From: Arsenophonus fragariae
GTDB lineage: Bacteria; Pseudomonadota; Gammaproteobacteria; Enterobacterales; Enterobacteriaceae
NCBI GenBank assembly: GCA_047291315.1
Contig: JBDPYZ010000012.1
Coordinates: forward strand, 1 to 64,000
Length of the DNA stretch: 64,000 bases
Reading direction: 5' to 3'
Both the position numbers and the translations under genes were made by a program. Below the pieces are notes generated by a model. It searched no databases. It saw nothing but the letters and a program-made list of their open reading frames with translations, and was not told the origin of the DNA. Positions 14,009-23,090 of the stretch are shown here, in pieces. Positions within the stretch are counted from its first letter, which is position 1. Every line of letters begins with the position of its first letter.

Positions 14009-14065
14009 AGACAGTATCCTACAAATCAATCACATCTGAATATCAATAACTTAAGAGCTAACAAT

Positions 14066-14200
14066 ATGAACCAGCTTAAACAGCAGGAGATTCGCTATCG
14101 TTTAAATAGTGACAGCTTCTCTAAAAAAGGAGCCCTAAAAATTATCCCCACCTTGCTAATAATTTTGTTGGCAAGCCTCGTTTTACTGTTAGCAAGATAG
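14066..14200 (+). CDS. Small membrane protein, 44 aa
   Basis: The frame MNQLKQQEIRYRLNS encodes a basic N-terminus and a single membrane helix (IIPTLLIILLASLVLLLA). It ends 8 bases before the next start, in a tightly packed operon. Spacing and composition suggest it is real. Function is unknown; small membrane peptides of pL operons include Kil-type and superinfection proteins, but nothing specific supports either. Confidence 0.5.
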   Translation: MNQLKQQEIRYRLNSDSFSKKGALKIIPTLLIILLASLVLLLAR

Positions 14201-14208
14201 GAGGCCAC

Positions 14209-14457
14209 ATGAATCCTTACGCAATGCAAGATTATTGGTACGAACAACAACAAGAAGTTGCTTATTGGGAAGACAGACTGGATGAACAAATCAGCGAACT
14301 TGTCCAGCCTGTCTATGACTGCCTTCCTTCCTCAATCATGAGGAAACTCAATAATGAGGATTGGGACGATATCTGGAAGGCGCTGTTTAACCATTTGAAA
14401 AGTGAGCACATACATCTGTACGAAGCTCTTCAAGCACCTAAGAGGAAATATCTATGA
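14209..14457 (+). CDS. Acidic small phage protein, unknown
   Basis: An 82-residue acidic, Trp/Tyr-rich protein (DYWYEQQQEVAYWEDRLDEQI, NNEDWDDIWKALFNHL). The GGAGG site precedes the ATG at 14209 and the stop overlaps the Sak-like gene by four bases, indicating coupling. No family is recognised. Acidic proteins next to recombinases are sometimes DNA mimics or Gam-like, but there is no evidence for that here. Confidence 0.55.
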   Translation: MNPYAMQDYWYEQQQEVAYWEDRLDEQISELVQPVYDCLPSSIMRKLNNEDWDDIWKALFNHLKSEHIHLYEALQAPKRKYL

Positions 14458-15203
14458 GCAGCGCAGAGCACACCGAAAAAGAAAAAAGTTTTCAACAACA
14501 AGTTTGGGAAACGCTTTCTGCGATTAACGTTAACGAAAAGATAGAAAAGAAAAACGGCCTCTCTTATCTTTCATGGGCTTGGGCGTGGGGCGTATTAATG
14601 GCGCACTACCCAGAATCCTATTATGTCATTGATGACGTCAGCTATAACAATGATGGCAGTGCCATGGTGTCATTAACGCTCACAATCAAACAGAGTGATA
14701 ACGAATTTTCCCGCAAAATGTGGCTGCCCATTATGGATTACAGAAATCAGGCCATTTCTAATCCTAACTCGGTTGACATCAATAAAACCCTCATGCGCTG
14801 TTTGACGAAAGCCATTTCGATGTTTGGACTAGGGTTTTACATCTATGCGGGTGAAGATTTGCCTGAACCAGAAAAAATTGTGATACAGAAAGAAAAAGCA
14901 CAGCAAAAAGCCCGTTATGACCAGTTAATCAAGGAATTAAAAACGGCGGCACAAGACGGGGTTGAATCAATGAAATCGTATTGGCAACAGTTAACACCAG
15001 AGGAAACGGAAATCATTGGTGAAAAAAACAAGATGGATATTTATCACAACATCGCAATGAAAAATGAGGCTAATCATGAAACAAAGAACAGACGAGTGGT
15101 TTCAGGTAAGACTGGGGAAGGTCACCGCCAGCAATTTACACAAAGTGTTATCCAAAGGCAAGGGAACAACACAACGAAACTACCTCATGCAGTTAGTCTG
15201 TGA
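14454..15203 (+). CDS. Single-strand annealing protein, Sak/DUF1071 family
   Basis: The conserved core is KNGLSYLSWAWAWGVLMAHYPES, then a beta-rich region and VDINKTLMRCLTKAISMFGLGFYIYAGEDLP, the signature of Sak-type (Rad52-like) annealases. It pairs complementary single strands produced by the exonuclease encoded just downstream. The last 40 residues (from about 15085) overlap the exonuclease gene by 128 bases and look like an accidental extension, so an original stop near 15080 may have been lost. Confidence 0.85.
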   Translation: MSSAEHTEKEKSFQQQVWETLSAINVNEKIEKKNGLSYLSWAWAWGVLMAHYPESYYVIDDVSYNNDGSAMVSLTLTIKQSDNEFSRKMWLPIMDYRNQAISNPNSVDINKTLMRCLTKAISMFGLGFYIYAGEDLPEPEKIVIQKEKAQQKARYDQLIKELKTAAQDGVESMKSYWQQLTPEETEIIGEKNKMDIYHNIAMKNEANHETKNRRVVSGKTGEGHRQQFTQSVIQRQGNNTTKLPHAVSL

Positions 15204-15696
15204 AACCCTTACCGGACAAAGGGAAGAAATAAAAACCAATAATGCCATTGAACGGGGTATCGCTCTTGAGCCTAAAGCCAGAGAACGATACTGCCTCAAT
15301 GAGTTTGATGTCACTGTCACTGAAACCGGTTTTGTTCCGCATCCCACCATCGAAGGCTTCGGTGCTAGTCCTGACGGTTTAGTTAATGATGATGGACTTA
15401 TCGAAATAAAATGTCCCAACACCACCACCCATATCGAAACCATTATCACAGGTAAACCCAAGTACGAATATCTGTTACAAATGCATGGGCAAATGATGTG
15501 TACAGACAGAAACTGGTGCGATTTTATCAGCTATGATGACAGACTCCCACCTAATCTTGCCTACTATAAAATCCGGATTATCAAGGATGACAAACTGGTT
15601 AACGAAATTGAACAGACCGTTCAAACATTTATTAACAAACTCAAAGCAGAAATCGAAAGAGTAAACTTTTGTCAACAAAAGGATAACAACACATGA
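15076..15696 (+). CDS. YqaJ-like / lambda-type recombination exonuclease
   Basis: The 206-residue protein starts MKQRTDEWFQVRLGKVTAS, the classical YqaJ/RecB-fold start, and has the nuclease motif GFGASPDGLVNDDGLIEIKCP with the catalytic D...E-x-K, followed by a QMHGQMMCT helix. It makes single strands for the annealase. I chose ATG 15076 over 15064 because homologues begin at that Met. The overlap with the Sak gene and the four-base overlap with the next gene show a coupled recombination module. Confidence 0.9.
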   Translation: MKQRTDEWFQVRLGKVTASNLHKVLSKGKGTTQRNYLMQLVCETLTGQREEIKTNNAIERGIALEPKARERYCLNEFDVTVTETGFVPHPTIEGFGASPDGLVNDDGLIEIKCPNTTTHIETIITGKPKYEYLLQMHGQMMCTDRNWCDFISYDDRLPPNLAYYKIRIIKDDKLVNEIEQTVQTFINKLKAEIERVNFCQQKDNNT

Positions 15697-16271
15697 ACCA
15701 CAACGTTATCTTTACCTATACAGAAGAATCCGCCCTTACCGCTTATCAGGGCGGTTTTATTAGTGAGACAGGCGCATATATCATCACTATCACCGAGGCT
15801 AAATTGACCCACAGTGATAATGGTGCTGAATTCATTGAATTCTCAGGTGAATCAGATGATGGCAGAAAAGTTAACTATCTGAGTATTTGCTGCAAGAAAA
15901 ATGACGGTACAGTCAACCCTTTCGGTCAGAATATGGTTAATGCCATCATGGGATGTATCGGAATTCAGTACGTAACCTCCGTGACACACAACAATCATCT
16001 GGTTGCCCCAGAATTTCATGGCAAGAAAGTACGCCTTGTTTTACAGAAAGTCCTGAGAACCAAGAAAAACGGCAATGAAAGTTACAGTTTTGACATCCGT
16101 ATGCCATTTGTTGCTAACACAGAACAAACACTTTTGGAGAAAGTTGAAAATAAACCCGCTCAGGCAGTTAAAAACCTATTAAACTATTTGAAAGACAAAG
16201 ATGAACGTAAGCCAATAAATACATCAATTAATACTCAGCAACAAAACACTGAATTCAACCCTTTCCCATAA
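15693..16271 (+). CDS. DUF669-like phage protein
   Basis: The 192-residue product has the pattern of DUF669: an N-terminal GAYIITITEAKLTHSDNGAEFIEFSGESDDGRKVNYLSIC segment of beta strands, then NPFGQNMVNAIMGCIGI and a region GKKVRLVLQKVLRTKKNGNESYSFDI. Members occur next to phage recombinases and are thought to be accessory, perhaps SSB-like, factors. The four-base overlap with the exonuclease supports a joint role. Function remains unproven. Confidence 0.65.
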   Translation: MNHNVIFTYTEESALTAYQGGFISETGAYIITITEAKLTHSDNGAEFIEFSGESDDGRKVNYLSICCKKNDGTVNPFGQNMVNAIMGCIGIQYVTSVTHNNHLVAPEFHGKKVRLVLQKVLRTKKNGNESYSFDIRMPFVANTEQTLLEKVENKPAQAVKNLLNYLKDKDERKPINTSINTQQQNTEFNPFP

Positions 16272-16285
16272 CAGGAGAAACCATC

Positions 16286-16451
16286 ATGTAGATACTAATC
16301 TTTGCCATACACCAGTCCTTACACTTAAAGTAACGTGGCCTGCTGAATCATGGCTACATGTATACGGTATCAGTCTACAATCGTTATTTGCTAACAGTAA
16401 AAGTATTCACTATAAATTATTCAATAAATCAATAACCGGAAAAACTGTATG
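16286..16451 (+). pseudogene. Remnant of a small phage gene
   Basis: A strong AGGAG site precedes ATG 16286, but the second codon is TAG. The -1 frame then reads DTNLCHTPVLTLKVTWPAESWLHVYG and on to 16451. This looks like a small gene with a broken start; the product is unknown. Confidence 0.35.
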
Positions 16452-16655
16452 AATAACATCCATGAATACAAAACAACGTTACATCATGTAAAAGCAGGGA
16501 TGCAGGTTATTTATCATGGTGAAATGATGAAAATAATCAGGTTACGGGAGAAAAAATTAACAAACAAAGGATTGATATATCAATTTGATACCGAAGGAGA
16601 AAGCGGAACACTAATCGGGAATGGTGGCAATAAAATCACTGTGTTAGAAAAATAG
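16449..16655 (+). CDS. Small phage protein with a decayed copy at 22831
   Basis: The 68-residue product (HHVKAGMQVIYHGEMMKIIRL, YQFDTEGESGTLIGNGGNKIT) is an all-beta, SH3-like small protein of unknown function. The nearly identical sequence at 22831-23035 lacks a start codon and has an internal stop. Presence in two elements suggests a mobile early-operon gene commonly paired with the MT-A70 methylase that follows it in both places. Confidence 0.6.
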   Translation: MNNIHEYKTTLHHVKAGMQVIYHGEMMKIIRLREKKLTNKGLIYQFDTEGESGTLIGNGGNKITVLEK

Positions 16656-16708
16656 ACGACTTGCATAAAAGTAAAAGCTGGTATGTTTAACCCTTAACAG
16701 GAGATGAA

Positions 16709-16789
16709 GTAAAGTATCACCTGATACTCGCAGACCCACCCTGGCAATACCATAACAAAGCATCAAACGGCGCAACAGATAACTCCTAA
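16709..16789 (+). pseudogene. Fragment of an MT-A70 adenine methyltransferase
   Basis: The frame reads KYHLILADPPWQYHNKASNG and then stops at 16789. ADPPW is the catalytic DPPW motif of MT-A70-type N6-adenine methylases. The start codon is lost and only the first 25 codons remain; a longer, also broken, copy lies at 23091-23691. Confidence 0.7.
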
Positions 16790-16919
16790 TACCACCCCCA
16801 CTAAATCATATCCCTAACCTAATCAGGAACAAAGATAACCTTTCACTCTTCGTCATTGGTTTCTGTGTGGCAATTAAGCGCCTGAGAAGAGTGTAAATCT
16901 TTAATAGAGGTAAATAAAC
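16790..16919. other. Non-coding remainder between the methylase fragment and xis
   Basis: No gene or clear signal is visible apart from an AGAGG site before xis. This stretch looks like deletion debris of the methylase gene. Confidence 0.5.
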
Positions 16920-17138
16920 ATGATTACTTTAACAGAATGGAACACTCGAAGGGACAGACCACGCAGAATGGATACCGTAAGAAACTGGGCAAGAAATGGA
17001 CTTATACAGCCACCACCCATCAAGGACGGCAGAGAATACCTCGTTGAAGAATACGCCATCAAAATCAACAGTATTAGAGAAATCAGTAATAGTAATTTGT
17101 TACAAAGGATAGGTCATGCCCAGAATCAGAAGTCGTAA
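16920..17138 (+). CDS. xis: Lambda-type excisionase
   Basis: The 72-residue protein aligns by eye with lambda Xis along its whole length: LTEWNTRRDRPRRMDTVRNW, IQPPPIKDGREYLVEEYAIKI and LLQRIGHAQNQKS. Xis binds the P arm of attP, bends DNA and directs Int to excise. Its 3' end overlaps int by 23 bases in another frame, as in lambda. The gene looks intact, although its partner int is frameshifted. Confidence 0.92.
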   Translation: MITLTEWNTRRDRPRRMDTVRNWARNGLIQPPPIKDGREYLVEEYAIKINSIREISNSNLLQRIGHAQNQKS

Positions 17139-18164
17139 AAACAGAGATTTGCCCCCTAACCTCTACGAACGTAAAGGCTATTATACTTACAGAGACCCCC
17201 GTACTCGCAAAGAATATGGTTTAGGAAGAAATAAAACCTATTCTATCAATGAAGCAATTAATGCGAATCAGTTATTGCTCAGCAAAGAAAACACAAAATC
17301 GTTAACAGAAAGAATTGAGGGACATGGATCTGTCTCTTTCCATGAATTTTTAGATAGATATGACGAAATATTGAAAACAAGGGGATTAAGAGAAAAAACA
17401 TTGAAAGATTATAAACAAAGAAAAAGAATAGGAGTAATTAGAAAGGGATTTCCAGATATACCGATACAAAACATAACAACAAAAAATATTGCTGATTTTC
17501 TTCACCCATTTATTCATGAAGGGAAAACTACAACTGCGAAATTATTTAGAAGTTTATTAAATGACTGTTTTAAAGAAACCATATCATTAGGTTTAACGCA
17601 ATTAAATCCTGTTATATCAACAAAGACACCGAAAATTAAAATACAAAGATCAAGACTATCATTTGATGAGTTCATAGCAATTTTAAACTTGATAAATAAT
17701 AATAATCATTGGTTAACTCGAGCAATGCAATTAGCTTTAGTTACTGGACAAAGAATATCTGATATATCAAAAATGAAATGGAAAGATATTCATGATGGGA
17801 GATTATGGATAGTTCAACAAAAAACAGGAGCAAAAATAGCGATACCTTTGACTATCGAAATAAAAAATATAAAATTATCTAATATATCAGAAGCAGAAGA
17901 AGTAACCTCTGAGTTTATTATCAATGATCGTCAGGGAAAAGTTTCAGTGAGAAAAATATCAAATGGATTTGCTAAATTGAGAAGGAAAACAAAATTAGAA
18001 TGGGAAGGTGAGCCCCGTCTTTCCATGAAATCAGAAGCTTGGCAGCAAGGCTATATACTGAAAAAATGGGAAATGAATATATTCAGAAATTATTAGGCCA
18101 TAATTCTGCAAGAATGACAGCAAAATACCAGGATGATAGAAAAAATGGTTGGATTGAACTATAA
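17116..18164 (+). pseudogene. int: Lambda-type integrase, frameshifted near the C-terminus
   Basis: The N-terminus (RSRKNRDLPPNLYERKGYYTYRDPRT) matches the arm-binding domain of lambda Int, followed by the core-binding domain and the catalytic part with the first Arg in LALVTGQRISDISKMKW. At about 18010-18020 the frame is lost by one base. The correct frame resumes FHEIRSLAARLYTEKMGNE and YIQKLLGHNSARMTAKYQDD, carrying the H-x-x-R, the GH and the nucleophile Tyr, and ends with WIEL at 18164. Without a frame correction the protein lacks all distal catalytic residues. Confidence 0.9.
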
Positions 18165-18239
18165 TTAATAGTGATTGAATAGTTGTTAATAGTGTTAATG
18201 CGGTTATAATTTATTGTTTTATAAAATAAAACATATATT
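18165..18239. other. Prophage end with P' arm-type integrase sites; attachment junction
   Basis: Two direct repeats TTAATAGTG (18165-18173, 18186-18194) lie 21 bases apart just beyond int. Read on the minus strand they give AATCACTAT and AACACTAT, close to the lambda Int arm-type consensus AGTCACTAT. acnB homology starts at about 18239 (HTTNELLVT), so the recombination core should be at or near 18225-18250. Confidence 0.5.
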
Positions 18240-19221
18240 GTAACTAATAACTCATTAGTGGTATGATAGCGGATTATCCCCTTTATAGGGATAAATATCA
18301 ATCACATCACCCATATTAAGTGAAGTCACATCAACTTCAATCGGAAGTGCGGCTGCATCTTGTATGGTATTAAAAAATGTTGGCGCAATTTTTCCACCCA
18401 AATAACTCCACCATTACGTTAATTAGGTACAAAAGGAATATCTTTGCCCATAAACCATATTACTGAGTTAGCTGCTGATTTCCGTGAAGAACCTGTACCA
18501 ACAACATCGCCAATATAGGCTAATGGAAAACCTTTCTTACTCAATGTTTCAATTTGCTTAATTGGACCAATTACACCGAATTTATCGGGTATAATTCCAT
18601 CATGGGCATTTTTAAGCATTGCTTGCGCATGCAGTGGAATATCCGGTCGTGACCAAGCATCTGGAGAGCCGGCGATAAATCATCAGTATTTGTTTCCCGC
18701 GTTACCTTAAAAACAGTTACAGTCAGTTTTTTTACCAATGCGGGTCGGGCAAAAAACCATTCTGCATTTGCCCATGAGCTTATAACTTGACACGCATATT
18801 GATTGCCCAAGTTTACTTTTTCTTCTATATCATAGAAGTTATCAAACATTAATAAAGTATGGGATAATGCTTTGGCTGCTATCGGTGCCAACTGTTCATC
18901 ATCCAACGCATCAATTAATGAAGAGATATTATAGCCACCCTGCATAGTACCTAATAATTCTATTGCTTTTGCTGGTATAAACAAGGGAGAATACATTTTT
19001 CCTTTAGCGATAGCAGCTAAGAAGTCAGCTTTCACATAAGCAGCTTCATCAACACCAGGAGGAATACGATTACTTAACAGATCTAATAGAAAATTTTTCT
19101 CAGTTTCAGATGGTTTTTTTATTAATTCAACTAACTCAGCGATTTGGGTAACATTCAGTGGCTTGGGTTTTATTCCTTGCGCCGCACGTTCAGCTACGTG
19201 CTCACGGTACCCTTTTAGCAT
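18239..19221 (-). pseudogene. acnB: Aconitate hydratase B, 5' part only, several frameshifts
   Basis: The product starts MLKGYREHVAERAAQGIKPKPL, exactly as AcnB, and can be followed through VTRETNTDDLSPA, then in other frames AMLKNAHDGIIPDKFGVIGPIKQIE, GKIAPTFFNTIQDAAALPIEVDV and YPYKG to HTTNELLVT (about residue 310 of roughly 865). There are frameshifts near 18665, 18400 and 18270 and a K to TAA change at 18419. The sequence then ends at the prophage. The rest, including all iron-sulfur ligands, is outside the window or lost. AcnB converts citrate to isocitrate in the TCA cycle. Confidence 0.92.
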
Positions 19222-20340
19222 GACGTTCTCCTCAGTTGATTTTAATTTATATACCTGGCTGTCTACATTTCAAACAGAAAATGAAGTGCCTAGTCAGAGG
19301 AATTGGCTTAACATAATTTTACTTCCAATTATGCCCGGTATGAAACATCCAGAATAACAGTATTTAATTATACTGTTAATATATTTCACATACCGTCTAC
19401 ATTCTTTAGGTTCAATAAATATTGATGCGGCTTTTAGCATAATGTATTCACATTTTATGTAAAAAATTATCTATTAATAACAAAAAAAGTTTATTTTTTA
19501 TAAAAATTTATAATAACTAGTTAGTTTTATTAAATAATTAACATTTCAATTGGATAGATATTATTCTTACTTTTCACTCAAAAAAATAGCTCCCTTATTA
19601 AATCAATATAGCTAATAAAAAATAATTCACTGATTTAATTAGAAAAAAACATTATATTAATGTTAATAATATACTCATATATGTACACATTAGAAAATTA
19701 ATATTAAAATATTAATTACCATCCATCGCCTATAATTTTAACTATACTTTCTAGCCTAATTATCTTTTTCAAATTTATCATGTTGTACCGCATCCAGTTT
19801 ACTATAAAGCGTATCCAGTTTTGTTTCTATCACTGTCTGCCCTCTCACGTAATCCTCATGTCGTACATACTGTATTGATAGTTATCCATTAAAAATAAAA
19901 TTTTTATATATCAATTATTTATAAAAATATAGCTCATTTGATATACGTATTTATACGCAAAAAAAAACGATTTCACTCACTATAAATCAATCGCTTACAG
20001 CTCATAGTGAGTTCTAATTTTATCTAATTTTGGCTGAAATCTCAGTTCAAATTTACCCTCTTTTTTAATTCCAAAATCATCCGTTTAACCAGGAAAAATA
20101 GTTATGTCCAAAATTACCAAAACTGAATTAATGACTTTCAAAGCTTATGATTTAGGTATTGAGCTATAGGGAACACTTTATAATTAATACCGCAATTTTT
20201 TAGTTCATTATCTAATTGATCTGCTTAGATTTAAAAAAAATTATTCATCACACTATTTATTTTATCTGAAAAATATGGTTAGCATAGGAAGCTACTATTT
20301 CATTTTCCAAAATAATTTTACTTAAAAATAAAGGTATCTC
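19222..20340. other. AT-rich intergenic region at the left end of the second mobile element
   Basis: No intact gene is seen. It holds the decayed terminator copy at 19578-19608, a gene fossil on the minus strand at about 19755-19850 (reads TVIETKLDTLYSKLDAVQHDKFE, coiled-coil like) and a 21-codon fragment at 20104-20166 (MSKITKTELMTFKAYDLG). acnB promoters should lie just upstream of 19221. Confidence 0.5.
19578..19608 (-). repeat. Left direct repeat of the second element (decayed terminator copy)
   Basis: TCAAAAAAATAGCTCCCTTATTA followed by AATCAATA matches the lpd terminator at 25207-25239 with one substitution and a two-base gap. The second stem arm has decayed (ATAGCTA instead of AAGGAGCTA). 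It is the candidate attL/attR partner. Confidence 0.6.
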
Positions 20341-21864
20341 ATGAAAAAATTAAAAATAGGTGTATTTTTTGATGGTACAGGAAATAATGCATACAATACT
20401 AAAAAAGACATTCCTGAATCCGAAAAATATTTTACTAAAAGTACAAATAAACTAAACAAATATGAAACTGATGATCAAATTACTAATGATTCATTTTTAA
20501 AGCAATTAAATGAAGAGTTCAAGTTACCGAGAACCTATTCAAGTACCGAAAGAAGCAGTAATGATAGCGATTACACTAATATTTGGTATCTTTATCAAAG
20601 CTACAAAACGGGAAGTGTTAATGCAGATACTCATCAAATAAAAGTTTATGTCGAAGGTGTTGGAACAAGAAAAGGACATGATGACGATTACGTGACCATG
20701 GCTTTAGCATGGAGTCCATTTTTCTTTCTCCATAAAACTGGATGTCTTAACAAAGTTAATGATGCTATCAAACAAATAAGGGAAGAATTAAAAAGCTATT
20801 TTAAAAAATATCCTTCGTTAGTATTTGATGATATTGAATTCTGTATTTTTGGATTTAGTCGAGGAGCTACAACAGCACGCCACTTTTCAAATATGATAAA
20901 GAAAAAAAACAAAGATATTATTCATTTATTTAAAGAAATTTCCAATCATTATACAAGCATATCTCAAAAACCTACAGGATCTATTGAAATGCTTGGCATT
21001 TTTGATAGTGTTGCGGCCGTTTTAGCTTTATCTCAAGGTAGCTTTAATGTACATGATTCTAAAACAGGTAGTATCGATATCACCCTTAACAAGGACATGG
21101 CCAATTACATATTCCATATCACCGCTGGACATGAAATACGCTATAATTTTTCCCTTAACGGAACATCTCCAAACTATAATCATGAACTTAAATTTCCTGG
21201 TGTTCATTCTGATATAGGAGGTAGCTACCGTGACAAAACGGATGAACATTTTTTTCTGTCTCAACCTTTATATAGTGAAGTTCATGAAAGTATAAAAAAT
21301 GAAGACACTGATTCATTTAAAAAAACAAAGGAAAAATTTGATGAACTAATGAAACATCCTCATTGGGGGAAAATTCTCTCTCTATGCGCTATTGAAATCA
21401 AAAGTTGGCAAAAAAAAATGAGTGGTCCTTTTGTTCTGTATGGTAATGCCATATTTATAAAACGTTATGATATTCGCACAGGAATAAATGTCATTGCATT
21501 TCAGACAATGCGGTATTATGCAAACAAAATTGGTCTTGCTTTTTCATCCTTAGAAGATACTGAATATTCAAGTATAGAGAGAATTCCAGACAATTTAAAA
21601 AAACTTAATGAAAATGCAAAATTACAAGTCGATAAAATGTTTAAAGGAGAAACTGTGGAAAGTTTAATTGACAACATTACCGCGGAATTAGGGAATAAAT
21701 ATATTCATTCTTCTCATTTTTGGGATGAGAACCCTTCAAAATATATAGCCTCACAACACAGTTTTTTAGATACAATAACACTGAATCTTTTACTAAGTAA
21801 CCGTCCTACAGATGATGACATTCGAACAGAATTTGATTCTTACGGTAAGACTCTTGTAGAATAG
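20341..21864 (+). CDS. DUF2235 / Tle1-like alpha/beta-hydrolase (lipase effector type)
   Basis: The 507-residue protein begins KIGVFFDGTGNNAYNT, the DUF2235 signature, and has the nucleophile motif GFSRGA (171-176, Ser173), an Asp in GIFDSVA (D222) and a His in FPGVHSDIGG (H289). This is the catalytic layout of Tle1-type phospholipases, many of which are type VI secretion effectors that attack membranes of rival bacteria or hosts. No signal peptide is seen. It is the only unbroken gene of the element. No VgrG or obvious immunity gene is next to it, so the delivery route is unknown. The start ATG at 20341 has an AAGGTATCTC site. Confidence 0.85.
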   Translation: MKKLKIGVFFDGTGNNAYNTKKDIPESEKYFTKSTNKLNKYETDDQITNDSFLKQLNEEFKLPRTYSSTERSSNDSDYTNIWYLYQSYKTGSVNADTHQIKVYVEGVGTRKGHDDDYVTMALAWSPFFFLHKTGCLNKVNDAIKQIREELKSYFKKYPSLVFDDIEFCIFGFSRGATTARHFSNMIKKKNKDIIHLFKEISNHYTSISQKPTGSIEMLGIFDSVAAVLALSQGSFNVHDSKTGSIDITLNKDMANYIFHITAGHEIRYNFSLNGTSPNYNHELKFPGVHSDIGGSYRDKTDEHFFLSQPLYSEVHESIKNEDTDSFKKTKEKFDELMKHPHWGKILSLCAIEIKSWQKKMSGPFVLYGNAIFIKRYDIRTGINVIAFQTMRYYANKIGLAFSSLEDTEYSSIERIPDNLKKLNENAKLQVDKMFKGETVESLIDNITAELGNKYIHSSHFWDENPSKYIASQHSFLDTITLNLLLSNRPTDDDIRTEFDSYGKTLVE

Positions 21865-21924
21865 CGGGTTTCAGGAAATCCTTGCTACTAAAATGGAAGC
21901 AGCAACAAGCGAACGAGTGTGAAT

Positions 21925-22173
21925 AATAACTAGTAGTGGTAGGCTTCACCGGCAAAAACTGCTGCCTTCAAAGAAGCCTACATTACTGAATTCAACCGCA
22001 TTGAAGCTCAACTGAGCAATTCTATCGCTGTAATCGGAACAACGAACAAGGTTATGCTCACCCTACTCCTTAATGGGGCACTCCTTATTCATGACAACGA
22101 ATATGTTGCATCACTCGATACCCTATTCGAAATTGGCCATCGAGCGGGTTATATGATTATCCATAAAAGATGA
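21925..22173 (+). pseudogene. Fragment of a Rha-type phage regulatory protein
   Basis: In shifting frames the sequence reads GFTGK and then AAFKEAYITEFNRIEAQLSNS, the C-terminal end of the Rha regulator family, followed by about 50 residues to a stop at 22173. The N-terminal part is missing. Rha proteins interfere with phage growth control in lambdoid phages. Confidence 0.5.
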
Positions 22174-22260
22174 GCTAATTAAAAAACTCTCTGAATAACT
22201 GACCAATTCCACTTAATAACATCAATACTCATTCATCAATTAACTTTGAGGAATACCCTT

Positions 22261-22816
22261 ATGCAAAATTTAATTAACATCGAAACAAAAAACATCAATG
22301 GTGAATTAATCCAGACGGTTAATGCTCATGATTTGCATACTTTTTTGGATATTAAGTCTAAATTCAATAACTGGATTAAAAATCGAATTAAAGAATATAA
22401 CTTTATAGAAAACTTAGACTTTATAACGCCTATAAAAAATTTAGTAGGCGGCGGTTCAAAAATTGACTATTACATCTCCCTCGATATGACGAAATAACTT
22501 TCGATGATCGAGCGTAACGAAACAGGCAAGCCAGTATTTTATTGAATGTGAAAGTAGAGCATTGTTTGAAAAATGGCTTAAATTCTATAAGGACGATAAA
22601 TCCGGACAGGATGTATTGAAAAGAGCTAACAATGATATGAATTATTGTTATACAGCGATGGATTTGTGCTGGATTGCATAGAGAGTATCCAGAGAAAATA
22701 TCGAAATTAAATTGCCACAATATAAACATTACTCAGATTTAAACAGTGATATTGCGTTTAATATTTTGGGCGATATCAAAATAAAATTAATCGAGCAGGG
22801 GTTTCTCCCTAAATAA
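22261..22816 (+). pseudogene. AntA-type antirepressor, multiple lesions
   Basis: The first 78 codons (NINGELIQTVNAHDLHTFLDIKSKFNNWIKNRIKEY) are a clear AntA domain. A TAA follows DYYISLDMTK where the family continues E/K-LSM, and the frames then continue LSMIERNETGK, an ECESRALFEKWL-like segment and on to 22816. Antirepressors of this class inactivate phage repressors. At least one stop and one frameshift are present. Confidence 0.8.
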
Positions 22817-22830
22817 CCGGAGGAACTATA

Positions 22831-23035
22831 TAAATAACATCCATGAATACAAAACAGCGTTACATCATGTAAAAGCAGGAATGCAGGTTATTAATCATGG
22901 TAATATGATGAAAATAGTTAGACTACGGGAGAAAAAATTAACAAACAAAGGATTGATATATTAATTTGATACCGAAGGAGAAAGCGGAAAACTAATCGGG
23001 AATGGTGGCAATAAAATCACTGGGTTAGAAAAAAT
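22831..23035 (+). pseudogene. Decayed copy of the small gene at 16449
   Basis: The sequence is about 95 percent identical to 16449-16655 but the start is ATAAAT rather than ATGAAT and codon 46 is TAA. The similarity continues through the methylase start, so both elements share a module of at least 330 bases. Confidence 0.85.
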
Positions 23036-23090
23036 AGACGACTTGCATAAAAGTAAAAGCTGGTATGCTTAACCCTTAACAGGAGATGAA

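Noticed and set aside
18083..18301. 72-codon minus-strand frame over the prophage/acnB junction
   Set aside because: Its first part is the out-of-frame acnB end (HTTNELLVT) and the rest is int/att DNA; it is a junction artefact, useful only for placing the breakpoint.
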